Assembly: GCF_001597745.1 (NCBI RefSeq)
Contig: NZ_LUHJ01000026.1
Location: forward strand, 394,809-458,808
DNA: 64,000 nucleotides
Origin: Anabaena sp. 4-3
Lineage (GTDB): Bacteria; Cyanobacteriota; Cyanobacteriia; Cyanobacteriales; Nostocaceae
Reading direction: 5' to 3'
Part shown: positions 27,263 to 36,596 of the stretch, piece after piece
Layout: every line of letters begins with the position of its first letter
Position numbering within the stretch: position 1 is the stretch's first letter
Position numbers and translations under genes: made by a program
Notes under the pieces: model-generated
What the model saw: only the letters and a program-made list of their open reading frames with translations
Databases searched by the model: none
What the model was told of the DNA's origin: nothing

Positions 27263-28444
27263 TTAAACTGACTGCAAACTCAAAGCTTCAAACTGTCGCC
27301 AACACAGGTACATAGCACGGGGAACATGAAAACATCCTTTCCATTTACCCCCTTTCAGATTTAACAACACATCTCCACGGCGATTGAGATAACCAAACCA
27401 CTCACCATATTCTAAATCAGCAAAGTGTGACCAAGAATAATCATGGATTTTCTCATACCACTCCCAACACTCTACTCTCCCGGTGAGACGATAACCCATT
27501 GCTAAGGCCACTAAAGTTTCTAAATGCACCCACCACAGTTTTTGATCCCATTCCAACTGCTGCGGGGGATGTCCATCTGCATCCATAAAGTAATATAAGC
27601 CACCATATTCATTATCCCAAGCAAAATTCAGGATATTTAACACCACATCAACAGCTTGATTAATGGTTTTGCGGTCGTTTTTACGGTTGGCGATATCCAT
27701 AATAAACCACATGGCTTCAATCCCATGACCAGGATTAATTAACCTGCCATCAAAACAATCAATGTGAGAACCATCAGGAGTAACGTTTTCATACATCAAT
27801 CCCCGTTCTTTGTCCAGAAAATCTGTCATGACTTCCTGAACGGTTGCAGTTAAGACACTTTCTAAAGTTTCTTCAGATAGCAACCATTCCATTTCTAGGG
27901 TGAGGTTGGCTAAAATCATCGGCACAGCTAAGGCTTTCATGGGGCGTGTGCCGGGGTAAGTTTTGCTATATTTACCTTTAGGATGTTCTTGACGGCGTAG
28001 CACATTGTTGTATGCTTGCATTGCTACCTCCTGCGCCCATTCTTCACCAGAGGCTAAAGCATACTGACTAAATGCCATTGCCGCAAAGCAATCAGAGAAT
28101 ATATTATAAGGCTGAACTAATGGTTTTCCGGCACGAGTCAGGGCAAAATACCAGTTACCTTCGTTATCTCTGCCGTGTTTAGCTAAAAATTTTGCGCCAT
28201 TACTAGCGATTTTTAACCAGTTTTCCCGTTGTTCTAGTTGGTTGCACAGCATGGAAAAAGTCCACACTTGGCGATTTTGCAACCAGATAAATTTGTCTGT
28301 ATCATATACCTCGCCTTGACGATTTAAGCAGGTGAAATAACCGCCTTGTTCCCAGTCTACTGAATGTTTTTCCCAAAATGGCAAGACATCATTGAGAAGG
28401 GTGTGTTGATAAAGTGCTGCTAGTGCTGAAAAATCCTGCGCCAT
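27263..28444 (-). CDS. AGE-family N-acylglucosamine 2-epimerase
   Basis: ATG at 28444 is preferred to the ATG at 28474 because AGGGGAAT directly precedes it and the protein then begins like known cyanobacterial members. The sequence ([62 protein letters not shown]) is very close to the N-acetylglucosamine 2-epimerase characterised from an Anabaena strain, an (alpha/alpha)6-barrel enzyme that interconverts GlcNAc and ManNAc. The histidines in the HGIEAM and WWVHLE stretches are the expected catalytic ones. It heads a second sugar-related cluster, consistent with supplying an N-acetylated hexosamine. Confidence 0.92.
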   Translation of the reverse strand: MAQDFSALAALYQHTLLNDVLPFWEKHSVDWEQGGYFTCLNRQGEVYDTDKFIWLQNRQVWTFSMLCNQLEQRENWLKIASNGAKFLAKHGRDNEGNWYFALTRAGKPLVQPYNIFSDCFAAMAFSQYALASGEEWAQEVAMQAYNNVLRRQEHPKGKYSKTYPGTRPMKALAVPMILANLTLEMEWLLSEETLESVLTATVQEVMTDFLDKERGLMYENVTPDGSHIDCFDGRLINPGHGIEAMWFIMDIANRKNDRKTINQAVDVVLNILNFAWDNEYGGLYYFMDADGHPPQQLEWDQKLWWVHLETLVALAMGYRLTGRVECWEWYEKIHDYSWSHFADLEYGEWFGYLNRRGDVLLNLKGGKWKGCFHVPRAMYLCWRQFEALSLQSV

Positions 28445-28517
28445 ATTCCCCTGGTGAAAAGCAACAGGGTTCATTATCGCTTTGCTGGCGATGAACTACA
28501 AGTATTTTAAATTTTAT

Positions 28518-28668
28518 ATCATGTCCGTTTGAATAGTTATCATATCTGTTGGGGTAGGGAACAGGGAACAGGTAACAGGAAGGAACAGGCAACAGGGAAC
28601 AGGAAGGATCAGGGAAGAAGAAAAGATCAGCATCGAAAACTTATCATAAGTAATTAGCCGGACATGAT
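28518..28668. mobile_element. MITE-like element, copy 1 (ATCATGTCCG terminal repeats)
   Basis: 151 bases bounded by perfect 10-bp inverted repeats (28518-28527 and 28659-28668). A GGGAACAGG-type internal array lies in the middle, and AAGATCAGCATCGA precedes the right end. A second copy with the same flanks lies at 45977-46100. It encodes no protein. Confidence 0.75.
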
Positions 28669-28703
28669 GTTAATTGGTTTGACAGCACCCTGTAGTCAGT
28701 GGT

Positions 28704-29813
28704 TTATCTACCAATTAAAACTTCTTCTTTGATGATTTCCCGATGAAGATTGTAGTTTTTGGCTAATTCGCGGTAGACAGTGAGGGTTTCCTCGTTGACG
28801 CGCGTAGCTTTGAAGCGTTCAAGGTTTTTTTGTGCGCGATATTTATATTTTTCCAGTTGTTGCGGATTTCTGAGTAATTTGCTCAACGCATCTGCTAAAC
28901 TTTGACTATCTTTGGGTGGAATCAGAACACCAGCCTGTCCATGATCCAAAGTTTCAGGAATGCCATCTACATTACTAGCAATAATCGCACACCCAGCTTC
29001 TCGCGCTTCTGTCAGCACTAAACCAAATGATTCGCAATGGGAAGCCAGCACAAAGATATCGGTTGCTAGCATATAGCGTTGTGGTTCTGGCTGAAATCCT
29101 TCAAAATGAATGCGATGACTAAAGGGTGTATTGTTCACCATTGTCTCAAACATGGTGCGATCTGGCCCATCCCCGACTAAATATAAATGTGCTGGCGGAA
29201 ATTCCGGCGCGAGTTTCATAAAAGCTGTGATTAATTCCGCAATTCCTTTGCGGGTATACATCCCGGCTACAGTGGTAATTGCTGGACGATGTAATGGTAA
29301 TGGTTGATAATCTGGTAGTTGGCGATGCCGGGGACTACCCAAGGTGCCGTTAGTAACTATTCTCAGTTTCTTTTTGGGTATACCACGCCGGATCATAGAA
29401 TTAGCTACAGCATGACTAACTGCTATGACTCTATCTGCTAATCCCATCAGGATGGCACTACGCTGAAACTCATTGTGTACTGTGGAGACTAAACCATAAT
29501 TACAGCCATTTCTCAACATCGCCGCTAGCACTACGCCTGTCATCATGTGTGCATGAATAATATCTGGCTGAAATTTTTGTATCAATTGCCGCAACTGCCA
29601 TGCAGCTTTAATTATATTAAATGGTTGTCTAGACTGATCTAAATGAAAATGTCTGACACCATAACTTCCGAGTAAGGCGGCGTATTCTCCTCCCGCCGAA
29701 GCCACAGCAATTTCATAACCACTTTTTGCTTGTAAACAGGCTAGGTCTACTGCTACATTGACAATACCATTACCGATTTCTTGGACATGATTAGTAATAT
29801 GTAATATTCTCAC
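28704..29813 (-). CDS. Family 4 glycosyltransferase
   Basis: GTG start, giving MRILHITNHVQEIGNGIV. The N-terminal half has ADRVIAVSHAV and the donor half has VAGMYTRKGIAELI, LYLVGDGPDRTMFE and LASHCESFGLVLTEAREAGCAIIASNVDGIPE, all GT4 signatures. It is 369 residues long. It lies between the 2-epimerase and the PIG-L deacetylase and probably transfers an amino sugar or related residue during polysaccharide synthesis; the donor is not readable. Confidence 0.87.
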   Translation of the reverse strand: MRILHITNHVQEIGNGIVNVAVDLACLQAKSGYEIAVASAGGEYAALLGSYGVRHFHLDQSRQPFNIIKAAWQLRQLIQKFQPDIIHAHMMTGVVLAAMLRNGCNYGLVSTVHNEFQRSAILMGLADRVIAVSHAVANSMIRRGIPKKKLRIVTNGTLGSPRHRQLPDYQPLPLHRPAITTVAGMYTRKGIAELITAFMKLAPEFPPAHLYLVGDGPDRTMFETMVNNTPFSHRIHFEGFQPEPQRYMLATDIFVLASHCESFGLVLTEAREAGCAIIASNVDGIPETLDHGQAGVLIPPKDSQSLADALSKLLRNPQQLEKYKYRAQKNLERFKATRVNEETLTVYRELAKNYNLHREIIKEEVLIGR

Positions 29814-29961
29814 CTAAATGTTCTCCATAGGAATTATAGATAATTACCTAGACAAATTCTTGTTTTATTCTGGTTATCGACCAAAAATTTATATGGGCTG
29901 TAAATTTGATGTGAAGATGCGCCCTAATAATGATTATTATAAGCTGAACAGAATTTACTAT

Positions 29962-30747
29962 CTAGTCCTCAGTTTTGAAAAAGATTTCATGGTCATTTAA
30001 AAACTGTTTGACAAAGCCCGACGGTAAGCTTTGGAGTTGGGAGGAGTAGGAAGCGATCGCGCGATTTTTTTGTTCTTGTACCCCAGCAATGGCAACTCTA
30101 TAGGCTGCTGCTATATCCTGAAGCTTTAGCAGGATAAATAATGGCGACCTCCAAAATAACCACACGGGATACTGATAAAAATCAACTTGAATATTTGCGG
30201 CTTTAATTGCTGTTTTTACTAATGTAAATGTCGCTTCATGGTCTTGATGACAATCTTGGCGATGGGGAACATAAACTTCTTCTGGCTGATAATAGTTTAT
30301 CATTGCAGCTAACTGTTTAATTATCTGTTGATATTCTTCATTTTCTAATTTCTTTAAACCTCCATCTGCTTTAGCTAAAAAGTGAATATCTGTGGCTGCT
30401 ACCCCTAGAATTTCTAATGCTTTTATCGCTTCTTGTTTGCGAGTTTCAATGATGTGATTCTGCGCATCTTGATTTAATGCTTCTGCACCCGCGCCATTAG
30501 TCAAAAATACCACGACCACAGGTATTCCTAATGCGCGTTTTTGGGCAATCATCCCGCCACAGCCAAAGGTTTCATCATCTTGATGGGGAGAAAATACCAT
30601 TGCTGATTTCTGACTTAAACCTAGTTTTTGACTTCCAGCAAACAACAGCCAATTCCATAGTAATTTAGAGTGTAAATATTGCAGTTTCTCTAGCCATTGG
30701 TTAGGCATGAGCTTTTGTAATTGCTGGAGGTGATTTTTCATGGTCAT
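29962..30747 (-). CDS. PIG-L/LmbE-family deacetylase
   Basis: The zinc-binding motif PHQDDETFGCGG (residues about 54-65) and the later HRQDCHQDHEAT define the PIG-L family, which removes acetyl groups from GlcNAc-type sugars. At 261 residues the length is normal. The neighbouring 2-epimerase and glycosyltransferase suggest the substrate is an N-acetylhexosamine, free or in a lipid-linked or glycoside form. The C-terminal region (WLFWRSPLFILL) contains a hydrophobic patch that may bind membranes. Confidence 0.87.
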   Translation of the reverse strand: MTMKNHLQQLQKLMPNQWLEKLQYLHSKLLWNWLLFAGSQKLGLSQKSAMVFSPHQDDETFGCGGMIAQKRALGIPVVVVFLTNGAGAEALNQDAQNHIIETRKQEAIKALEILGVAATDIHFLAKADGGLKKLENEEYQQIIKQLAAMINYYQPEEVYVPHRQDCHQDHEATFTLVKTAIKAANIQVDFYQYPVWLFWRSPLFILLKLQDIAAAYRVAIAGVQEQKNRAIASYSSQLQSLPSGFVKQFLNDHEIFFKTED

Positions 30748-30894
30748 ATTGTTGTATTCTCTACAAACTTAAAATCTATTTTGTGTGTTACTGGTATTTT
30801 TATTTCTTGAGAGAATAAACAAGATTATAAGTTCATTATTATGAAGAACAGATAAAGAATGATTGTGAAAAAGATGTGGTTTAATTTAGACCAA

Positions 30895-30936
30895 AAATCA
30901 AAACCCCGACTGTTTAAACAGTCGGGGTTTTGATTT
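30895..30936. terminator. perfect 42-bp palindrome, intrinsic terminator
   Basis: A fully symmetric palindrome with GC-rich core CCCCGACTG and A/T flanks, 29 bases after the stop of the minus-strand beta-propeller gene. On the minus strand the stem ends in a T-run, so it should act as an intrinsic terminator. It separates that gene from the PIG-L gene. Confidence 0.8.
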
Positions 30937-30964
30937 GTGATACTTGAGAATGTTGATAAAATCT

Positions 30965-33175
30965 TTACAGGCGATAGACAATTACTTTGCCTTTCCAATT
31001 TTCTTCAACAAATACCAGATATTCACCATTAGCACGACGCACAGCACGAATACCTTGAGGGATATCAATCCAACCGCTTTCACCTGCAACTTCTGGGCCT
31101 GGTTTTAATGTTTTGACTAAAGTTCCTGTCTTAGCATTATAAACATTGACTACGGCGGTTTTAGATGTCACGGAAAAAACATAATCGCCAGCGATACTCA
31201 TAGCTGCGGTGACAATTTCCCGCTTACCTGTGGTGTCGTGGGGGACAACAATTCGCCAACGGGGTTGACGATTGCCTTGACTCCAATTATCAAACCTGGC
31301 AATTTCCGAACCGGCGGCTTTGGCATCATCCCCAATTGATGGATGTTCCGCCGTGAAGCCTGATAAATACATGGTGTCGGTTTCGGGGAAATATTCGATG
31401 CGGCGTAAATCTGTAAAAAAGCTGGGAGTCTTATCCTTTTTCATGGTACGATAGCTGTAAATCGGATTACCATGAGCATCTAGTCCTTGAACGGGATAAT
31501 GACGAATGCCGTCTTGAGTGCGTAAGGTTTTCCAGACATCACCTTTGCTGTCTACCCACCATCCCCCCATGTAAGGATAGTCTTGGCTAGTGTCGTATTC
31601 ACCTTGATCAAAAGCACCGTTACCGTTGCGATCGCGCCAAATCCATTCCCCCTTTTGCGGTTGATAAGCTGGCCATTTACCACTCATTGCTGCTTTACCA
31701 TCCCCACGAGTACCGACAAACATCCCGGCGGGAATGGCAATTTTACCATCCTTAGCGGGATTGAAACGATACACTTGCAGAAAACTGGTGTACATATCTG
31801 TGAGGAAGATGAAAGGCTTACCGTTGATGCGGCGCACAAAGGTAGCATCTGGGGATGTATGCAAACGGGGATCTTGAGGATATTTGAATGGATTTAAGGT
31901 ATAGGCTTTGTAAGTCCATTGTTTACCCGCCGGTTTACTATAATCCATTGCAAATTGTTCTTGCTTAGTGAAAACGCTTAACCCATCACTTTGAGGATCA
32001 GCATCAGCATTTTCTACAAAGAATAATCCTAATAATTGCCAAATTTGCTTACCTGATGGGGAAAATTTTCTTAAATCTGTGCCGGAATTATTAAACCCAT
32101 TACTATTAACATAAATATTGCCTTGCTTATCTGCACCTACGCCAGTCAAACCATAAAATTTTAAGCTGTGGACTTCTCCGGGTACACCGCTATAAATTCC
32201 GCCTTTGTTACCGAAGGTTCCCACTTGTACAGGCTGATTTTTGATATTGTAAATCAATACTTGCTGACGAGTACCGTTGTCTGTAACTAAAAGTCTGTTT
32301 TGGTGATCGATAGCGATCGCCGTTGGTACACTAACATTAGTAATCTGTTGTGGTAATTGCTTTCCGGCTGGAGTGTAGCGTACAATCTTCGCAGGATTAC
32401 TGGCATTTTTACGTTGAATAATCCAAAGATTATCCTGTTGATCAACTGCGATCGCTCCTGGTCTAGCAATACTAAAACTACGTTTTTCCTGCATTGTATC
32501 AGGATTGTAGACGCGAATTTTGTTAGTAGCAAAATCACTAACAAATAACTCATTACCTATCGTTGCTAACCCAGTAACTTCACTTTTGTTACTGACAATT
32601 AACATACTTTTATCCCAACCCCTTCCCCCAGGGAAAGGCGCAGGTTTTCCTGATAAGTCGTAACGTCTGACACAATACCAAGTTGTTCCTTCGGCGGGAT
32701 AATCTTGATCTATTTTGCCAACAGCACCTTGAATCATCGCCATGTAAATATATTTGCTGTCGGCTGTGATAGCTTCCCCACCGCCTCGACTCCAACCGTG
32801 AGTATCACGCAGAATCGCCACAACATCGGCATCCTTATATATTGATGCTTCTGCACCTGCTTCATCCCAATGACTATTAGTATAAATAGTGCCATTGGAA
32901 GCAACATACATTCCTTCAATATAATTCTGTACCCACTTATTCCCACCACGAAAAGTATTACCTATCCAAGATGTTTTATAAGTAGTTGCGGGAACACTAC
33001 TTATAGTTTCATCTATGGGAATACCAACGGTAGTCAGAATTAAACCCGTCATCACTGCCAAAAAAAATAGTAAAAATTTTAATTGGCGAAACTTAAGATT
33101 GAGCGATAAATTTCTGAGGCTTTGGACTAACTTTAGCTGTACTTTACGCAAATACTGAAATATTTGGCTTCTCAT
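30965..33175 (-). CDS. Membrane-anchored beta-propeller (NHL/SMP-30-like) protein with EF-hand-like loop
   Basis: The 736-residue protein starts with a basic stretch, then a single hydrophobic helix at about residues 34-54 (LLFFLAVMTGLILTTVGI), so the bulk should lie outside the plasma membrane. Repeating blocks such as GAIAVDQQDNLWII, TAIAIDHQNRLLVTD and GVGADKQGNIYVNS are NHL/SMP-30-type propeller blades. DRNGNGAFDQGEYD near residue 525 is a good EF-hand-like calcium loop, and the WWVDSKGDVWKTL blade follows. No catalytic signature is evident. It is bracketed by glycosyltransferase and deacetylase genes, so a role in binding or modifying an exported polysaccharide is likely but unproven. 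Confidence 0.72.
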   Translation of the reverse strand: MRSQIFQYLRKVQLKLVQSLRNLSLNLKFRQLKFLLFFLAVMTGLILTTVGIPIDETISSVPATTYKTSWIGNTFRGGNKWVQNYIEGMYVASNGTIYTNSHWDEAGAEASIYKDADVVAILRDTHGWSRGGGEAITADSKYIYMAMIQGAVGKIDQDYPAEGTTWYCVRRYDLSGKPAPFPGGRGWDKSMLIVSNKSEVTGLATIGNELFVSDFATNKIRVYNPDTMQEKRSFSIARPGAIAVDQQDNLWIIQRKNASNPAKIVRYTPAGKQLPQQITNVSVPTAIAIDHQNRLLVTDNGTRQQVLIYNIKNQPVQVGTFGNKGGIYSGVPGEVHSLKFYGLTGVGADKQGNIYVNSNGFNNSGTDLRKFSPSGKQIWQLLGLFFVENADADPQSDGLSVFTKQEQFAMDYSKPAGKQWTYKAYTLNPFKYPQDPRLHTSPDATFVRRINGKPFIFLTDMYTSFLQVYRFNPAKDGKIAIPAGMFVGTRGDGKAAMSGKWPAYQPQKGEWIWRDRNGNGAFDQGEYDTSQDYPYMGGWWVDSKGDVWKTLRTQDGIRHYPVQGLDAHGNPIYSYRTMKKDKTPSFFTDLRRIEYFPETDTMYLSGFTAEHPSIGDDAKAAGSEIARFDNWSQGNRQPRWRIVVPHDTTGKREIVTAAMSIAGDYVFSVTSKTAVVNVYNAKTGTLVKTLKPGPEVAGESGWIDIPQGIRAVRRANGEYLVFVEENWKGKVIVYRL

Positions 33176-33974
33176 GCAGTAAGTTTCCCAACATTTTATC
33201 TATTGCTAGGGTAAGTTAATTAATCTTATCTAGTCATAAGTAATAAATAATCATCTGTCAAATCCAATATTTGATAGTTAGCATTAGTAATTATTATTTA
33301 TATTTTTAACCTCCATAAATAGTAATCAAGTAATCATTCATACTGTACCTTACCTAGCACAACTTGTAAGACAATAGTGGAACTATTGACTTGATGAAAT
33401 TGTTAAATTTAAAACAATCTATTTATATTAACTGCCCATCATGCCTTTGACGAGCAGACATATACATACATAACAAATAGTTACGGCTTCATATTTCATG
33501 TTTAACAAATTTTTATCAAAACCACATCATTGGTTTATTTTTGCTATGAGTTTGTCTAAAAGAATATTAATTGTGTTTATATTGACTTTTTTCTCAAATT
33601 TAGTAACTATAGATTTCAAAAAAAATTATTTATTGCTACTGGTAGTTTTACTATCTTTACGTTGTCTAGTATGAGGCTGTGCGAATAAACACCTCATTGG
33701 AATTGAAATGAGGTATCTACCATTTCTTTCACAAAAACAGGTAAGTTTTGATATATCCATAATCAGGAGATGATTCATTTAATAAAATCTTTAAATACTA
33801 GATGATTCCATATAAAATCTCTATTTTATCATAGGAAAAATTTACTGATTAGATAGATGAGAAGCGAATATAAATACTAAAGACTGTCGATGTACTGTTA
33901 TATACAAAACAAATAAATGGGTTTTTGTATAGAAATAAACAGAAATATTTTGGCGAACAAATTGGAGATAAATA
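33176..33974. other. 800-bp AT-rich intergenic region between divergent genes
   Basis: No credible gene on either strand. It must carry divergent promoters for the beta-propeller gene (minus) and the GT4 gene (plus). A hairpin (ACCTCATT, 8-base loop, AATGAGGT) at 33691-33714 is the only clear structure. Confidence 0.55.
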
Positions 33975-35144
33975 GTGAAAGATAAAACAGCTAATATTAG
34001 TTCAACCTCTGCTTCTATTCTCACTTTAGGAACAGGCTGGTTTCCGAAAACACCTGGAGGATTAGAACGTTATGTGTATGAGCTAATTCATACATTAGCG
34101 GCGGATAAATACCAAGTAGAATTATGTGGAGTAGGTTTACCAAACACAGAATTAAATTTACCAATCACACTGACTAACTTAGCATCACCAGATACTTCTA
34201 TCTGGCGAAGACTATGGTCTATTAGGAAAAATTTCCAACAACATAGAAGAAGTAAACCCGATGCGATTAATTTACATTTTGCATTATATAGCTTTCCGAT
34301 TTTAGATATTTTACCGAAAGGAGTGCCGATTACGTTTAACTTTCATGGCCCTTGGGCTTCGGAAAGTAAACAGGAGATGGTGAATAATCAACTGAGCATT
34401 TTTATGAAGCGTCGGCTGATCGAACAAACGACTTATCATCGCTGCGATCGCTTCATAGTTCTTAGTAAAGCTTTTGGCAATATTTTACATAAACAATATA
34501 AAGTTTCGTGGAAGCAAATCCATATTATTCCCGGTGGTGTTAATATCGAGAAATTCCAACCAAACTTATTACAAACAGCCGCTCGTCAGCAGTTAGGCTG
34601 GCCAGATAGTCGCCCTATTTTATTTACATCCCGGCGGTTAGTAAACCGGATGGGACTAGATAAATTGTTGGCAGCTATAGCAATTATTAAACCAAAAGTA
34701 CCTGATGTTTGGTTGGCGATCGCAGGTCGAGGATATCTCAAAACTACTCTAGAACAACAAGCGAAAGCATTAGGCTTAGAAAACAATGTGAAATTCCTAG
34801 GTTTTCTCCCAGATGAACAGTTACCCATAGCCTACCAAGCTGCTAATTTAACTGTGATGCCAAGCCAATCTTTTGAAGGATTTGGATTAGCAATCCTAGA
34901 ATCTTTAGCTTGCGGCACCCCCGTTTTATGTACACCAATCGGGGGGATGCCAGAAATTTTGCAACCCTTTTCACCAGAGTTAATCACCACTTCTACCGAA
35001 GTTTCAGCCATTGCCGAAAAATTAGAACAGATATTACTAGGACAAATGCCCACGCCGTCACGGGTAGATTGTCGTCAGTATGCTGCAACTAACTTCAATT
35101 GGCAAAAAATCGGTCAGCAAGTGCGTCAAGTTCTCTTGGCTTAA
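33975..35144 (+). CDS. Family 4 glycosyltransferase
   Basis: GTG start with GGAG 8 bases upstream. GTGWFPKTPGGLERYVYEL is a typical GT4 N-terminus. FTSRRLVNRMGLDKLL, LAIAGRGYLKTTLE and PSQSFEGFGLAILESLACGTPVLCTPIGGMPEIL form the donor site. It has 389 residues, is probably cytoplasmic and membrane-associated, and is the first of three consecutive transferase-type genes on the plus strand. Confidence 0.88.
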   Translation: MKDKTANISSTSASILTLGTGWFPKTPGGLERYVYELIHTLAADKYQVELCGVGLPNTELNLPITLTNLASPDTSIWRRLWSIRKNFQQHRRSKPDAINLHFALYSFPILDILPKGVPITFNFHGPWASESKQEMVNNQLSIFMKRRLIEQTTYHRCDRFIVLSKAFGNILHKQYKVSWKQIHIIPGGVNIEKFQPNLLQTAARQQLGWPDSRPILFTSRRLVNRMGLDKLLAAIAIIKPKVPDVWLAIAGRGYLKTTLEQQAKALGLENNVKFLGFLPDEQLPIAYQAANLTVMPSQSFEGFGLAILESLACGTPVLCTPIGGMPEILQPFSPELITTSTEVSAIAEKLEQILLGQMPTPSRVDCRQYAATNFNWQKIGQQVRQVLLA

Positions 35145-35236
35145 ATAGTAATTGTCTCAACAACAATTTAATAGCTAAGTGACATCTCTGTGATTGTAAA
35201 AATCAATTCCACTCGGACACCGGAGATAAAATTTCT

Positions 35237-36367
35237 ATGCTTGCAATTAATGCACTTGCTAATCAATACTATATCTACATCAAAAAAGGACAGCAACCAA
35301 TTCCTTGGGATATATACGACAGCAAGCCACCAGTTAAATTTGGTTTAACTGATTATTTGAGTAAAGTATTTCAAGCTATAGAAACAAGTTCGGCGATTCG
35401 TGATTTCATCTTTTATATAACCTGGGATGAAATGGATGAATTGCCAACTTATGGTCAAAATGTAGTTGTTTTTGTTGTCGGAGACGAATGGTATCGGACA
35501 CCAATGTATGCTCATAAAGTCAGGGCTGTATTTAAATGTATAGGAACTCGTCCCGTCTTAGGATGTAATCCTCTACTTCAGCCTTCTTTGCTGAACTTGC
35601 TCACCTTAATTCAATTTCTCAGAATCTTAATTGTTTCCTTCCCTGGATTAGCAAATTATCAATACCACAAATTGAAAAGTTGGTTATCAGGTAAAGGTAA
35701 AATCACTCCAATTTATGACATTCCTCTAGGGTATAACAATTCCAAAAATCTACCAATTAAGCCCATCGAAGCACGGCTGTATGATACTTATTTCTCTGGT
35801 AGTATTGTACACATATCTTATCCGATATGGTCTTTGAAGCATTGGCTAGGAACTCCCAAAAGCTTGGCGAGAAAACTGATGATTTCTAGTCTCCAAAAAT
35901 TGCAACGCAAAAATCCCCATTATCAAGTCGAATTAGCAATTACAGCAGGTTTTCATGACAGAAAACCTGAAGATGAGCGTAGTTATTGCGAAATTATGAT
36001 GGATACTAAAATCTGTGTTGTTCCTAGAGGCACATCTTTTGAGACAAATCGGTTATTTGAAGGTATGAAATATGGTTGCGTTGTCGTTACAGAAGCTTTA
36101 CCTTCACGGTGGTATTTAGACGGCGTGCCTGTGATTCAAATTAAAGATTGGCGGGATTGGGAAAAAGTTTTAGAAAACCTACTACGTAATCCGCAATTAA
36201 TCCAAGAAATGCACCATAAATCTCTGGATTGGTGGCAAAATAAATGCTCAGAAACTGTTGTGGCGGAATACGTTGTTAAACAATTGAATGCCAGTATTAC
36301 ACTCAGCAGTCAACAGCAAAACCTATTACCAATAGCAAATTTGTCTATGTCTTTAACTCCACCCTAA
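35237..36367 (+). CDS. Exostosin-like (GT47-type) glycosyltransferase
   Basis: The C-terminal part (YCEIMMDTKICVVPRGTSFETNRLFEGMKYGCVVVTE in outline) has the pattern of the exostosin domain, where the acidic E in the R-x-x-E-x-x-x-x-G region contacts the nucleotide sugar. The N-terminal 200 residues are less familiar and contain a hydrophobic segment near 120-140. At 376 residues it is a normal size. The role would be adding a sugar in the second polysaccharide cluster. The assignment is good for the C-terminus and weak for the rest. Confidence 0.65.
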   Translation: MLAINALANQYYIYIKKGQQPIPWDIYDSKPPVKFGLTDYLSKVFQAIETSSAIRDFIFYITWDEMDELPTYGQNVVVFVVGDEWYRTPMYAHKVRAVFKCIGTRPVLGCNPLLQPSLLNLLTLIQFLRILIVSFPGLANYQYHKLKSWLSGKGKITPIYDIPLGYNNSKNLPIKPIEARLYDTYFSGSIVHISYPIWSLKHWLGTPKSLARKLMISSLQKLQRKNPHYQVELAITAGFHDRKPEDERSYCEIMMDTKICVVPRGTSFETNRLFEGMKYGCVVVTEALPSRWYLDGVPVIQIKDWRDWEKVLENLLRNPQLIQEMHHKSLDWWQNKCSETVVAEYVVKQLNASITLSSQQQNLLPIANLSMSLTPP

Positions 36368-36431
36368 AGAGGATTAGGGATTTGAGATTTTGCTAGCATA
36401 AAACTAAATGTTCTTTAAGCAAGTCTGATAT

Positions 36432-36530
36432 TGTCATATCTTGCAGCATTCTCAATAAGTGTTAGGTGGGCATTGCCAACAATATAAAACTCAGGGTTTT
36501 AGCTACTAAAAAGCAATGCCCACCCTACAA
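36432..36530. repeat. 99-bp dispersed repeat, copy B
   Basis: Same length and same start, centre and end sequence as 13762-13860. This copy keeps a perfect 12-bp inverted repeat, GGTGGGCATTGC at 36465-36476 and its complement at 36513-36524, so it can fold into a long hairpin. It sits 66 bases before a GT4 start. Confidence 0.78.
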
Positions 36531-36596
36531 TTTTCTAGTATTACGCAATTGTCATAATGAAACTTTATTCACTAAACTATCAATAATTTATTTGTG

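Noticed and set aside
29818..30000. 60-residue plus-strand frame between the GT4 and PIG-L genes
   Set aside because: It overlaps the end of the PIG-L gene on the other strand and has no start signal or family pattern.
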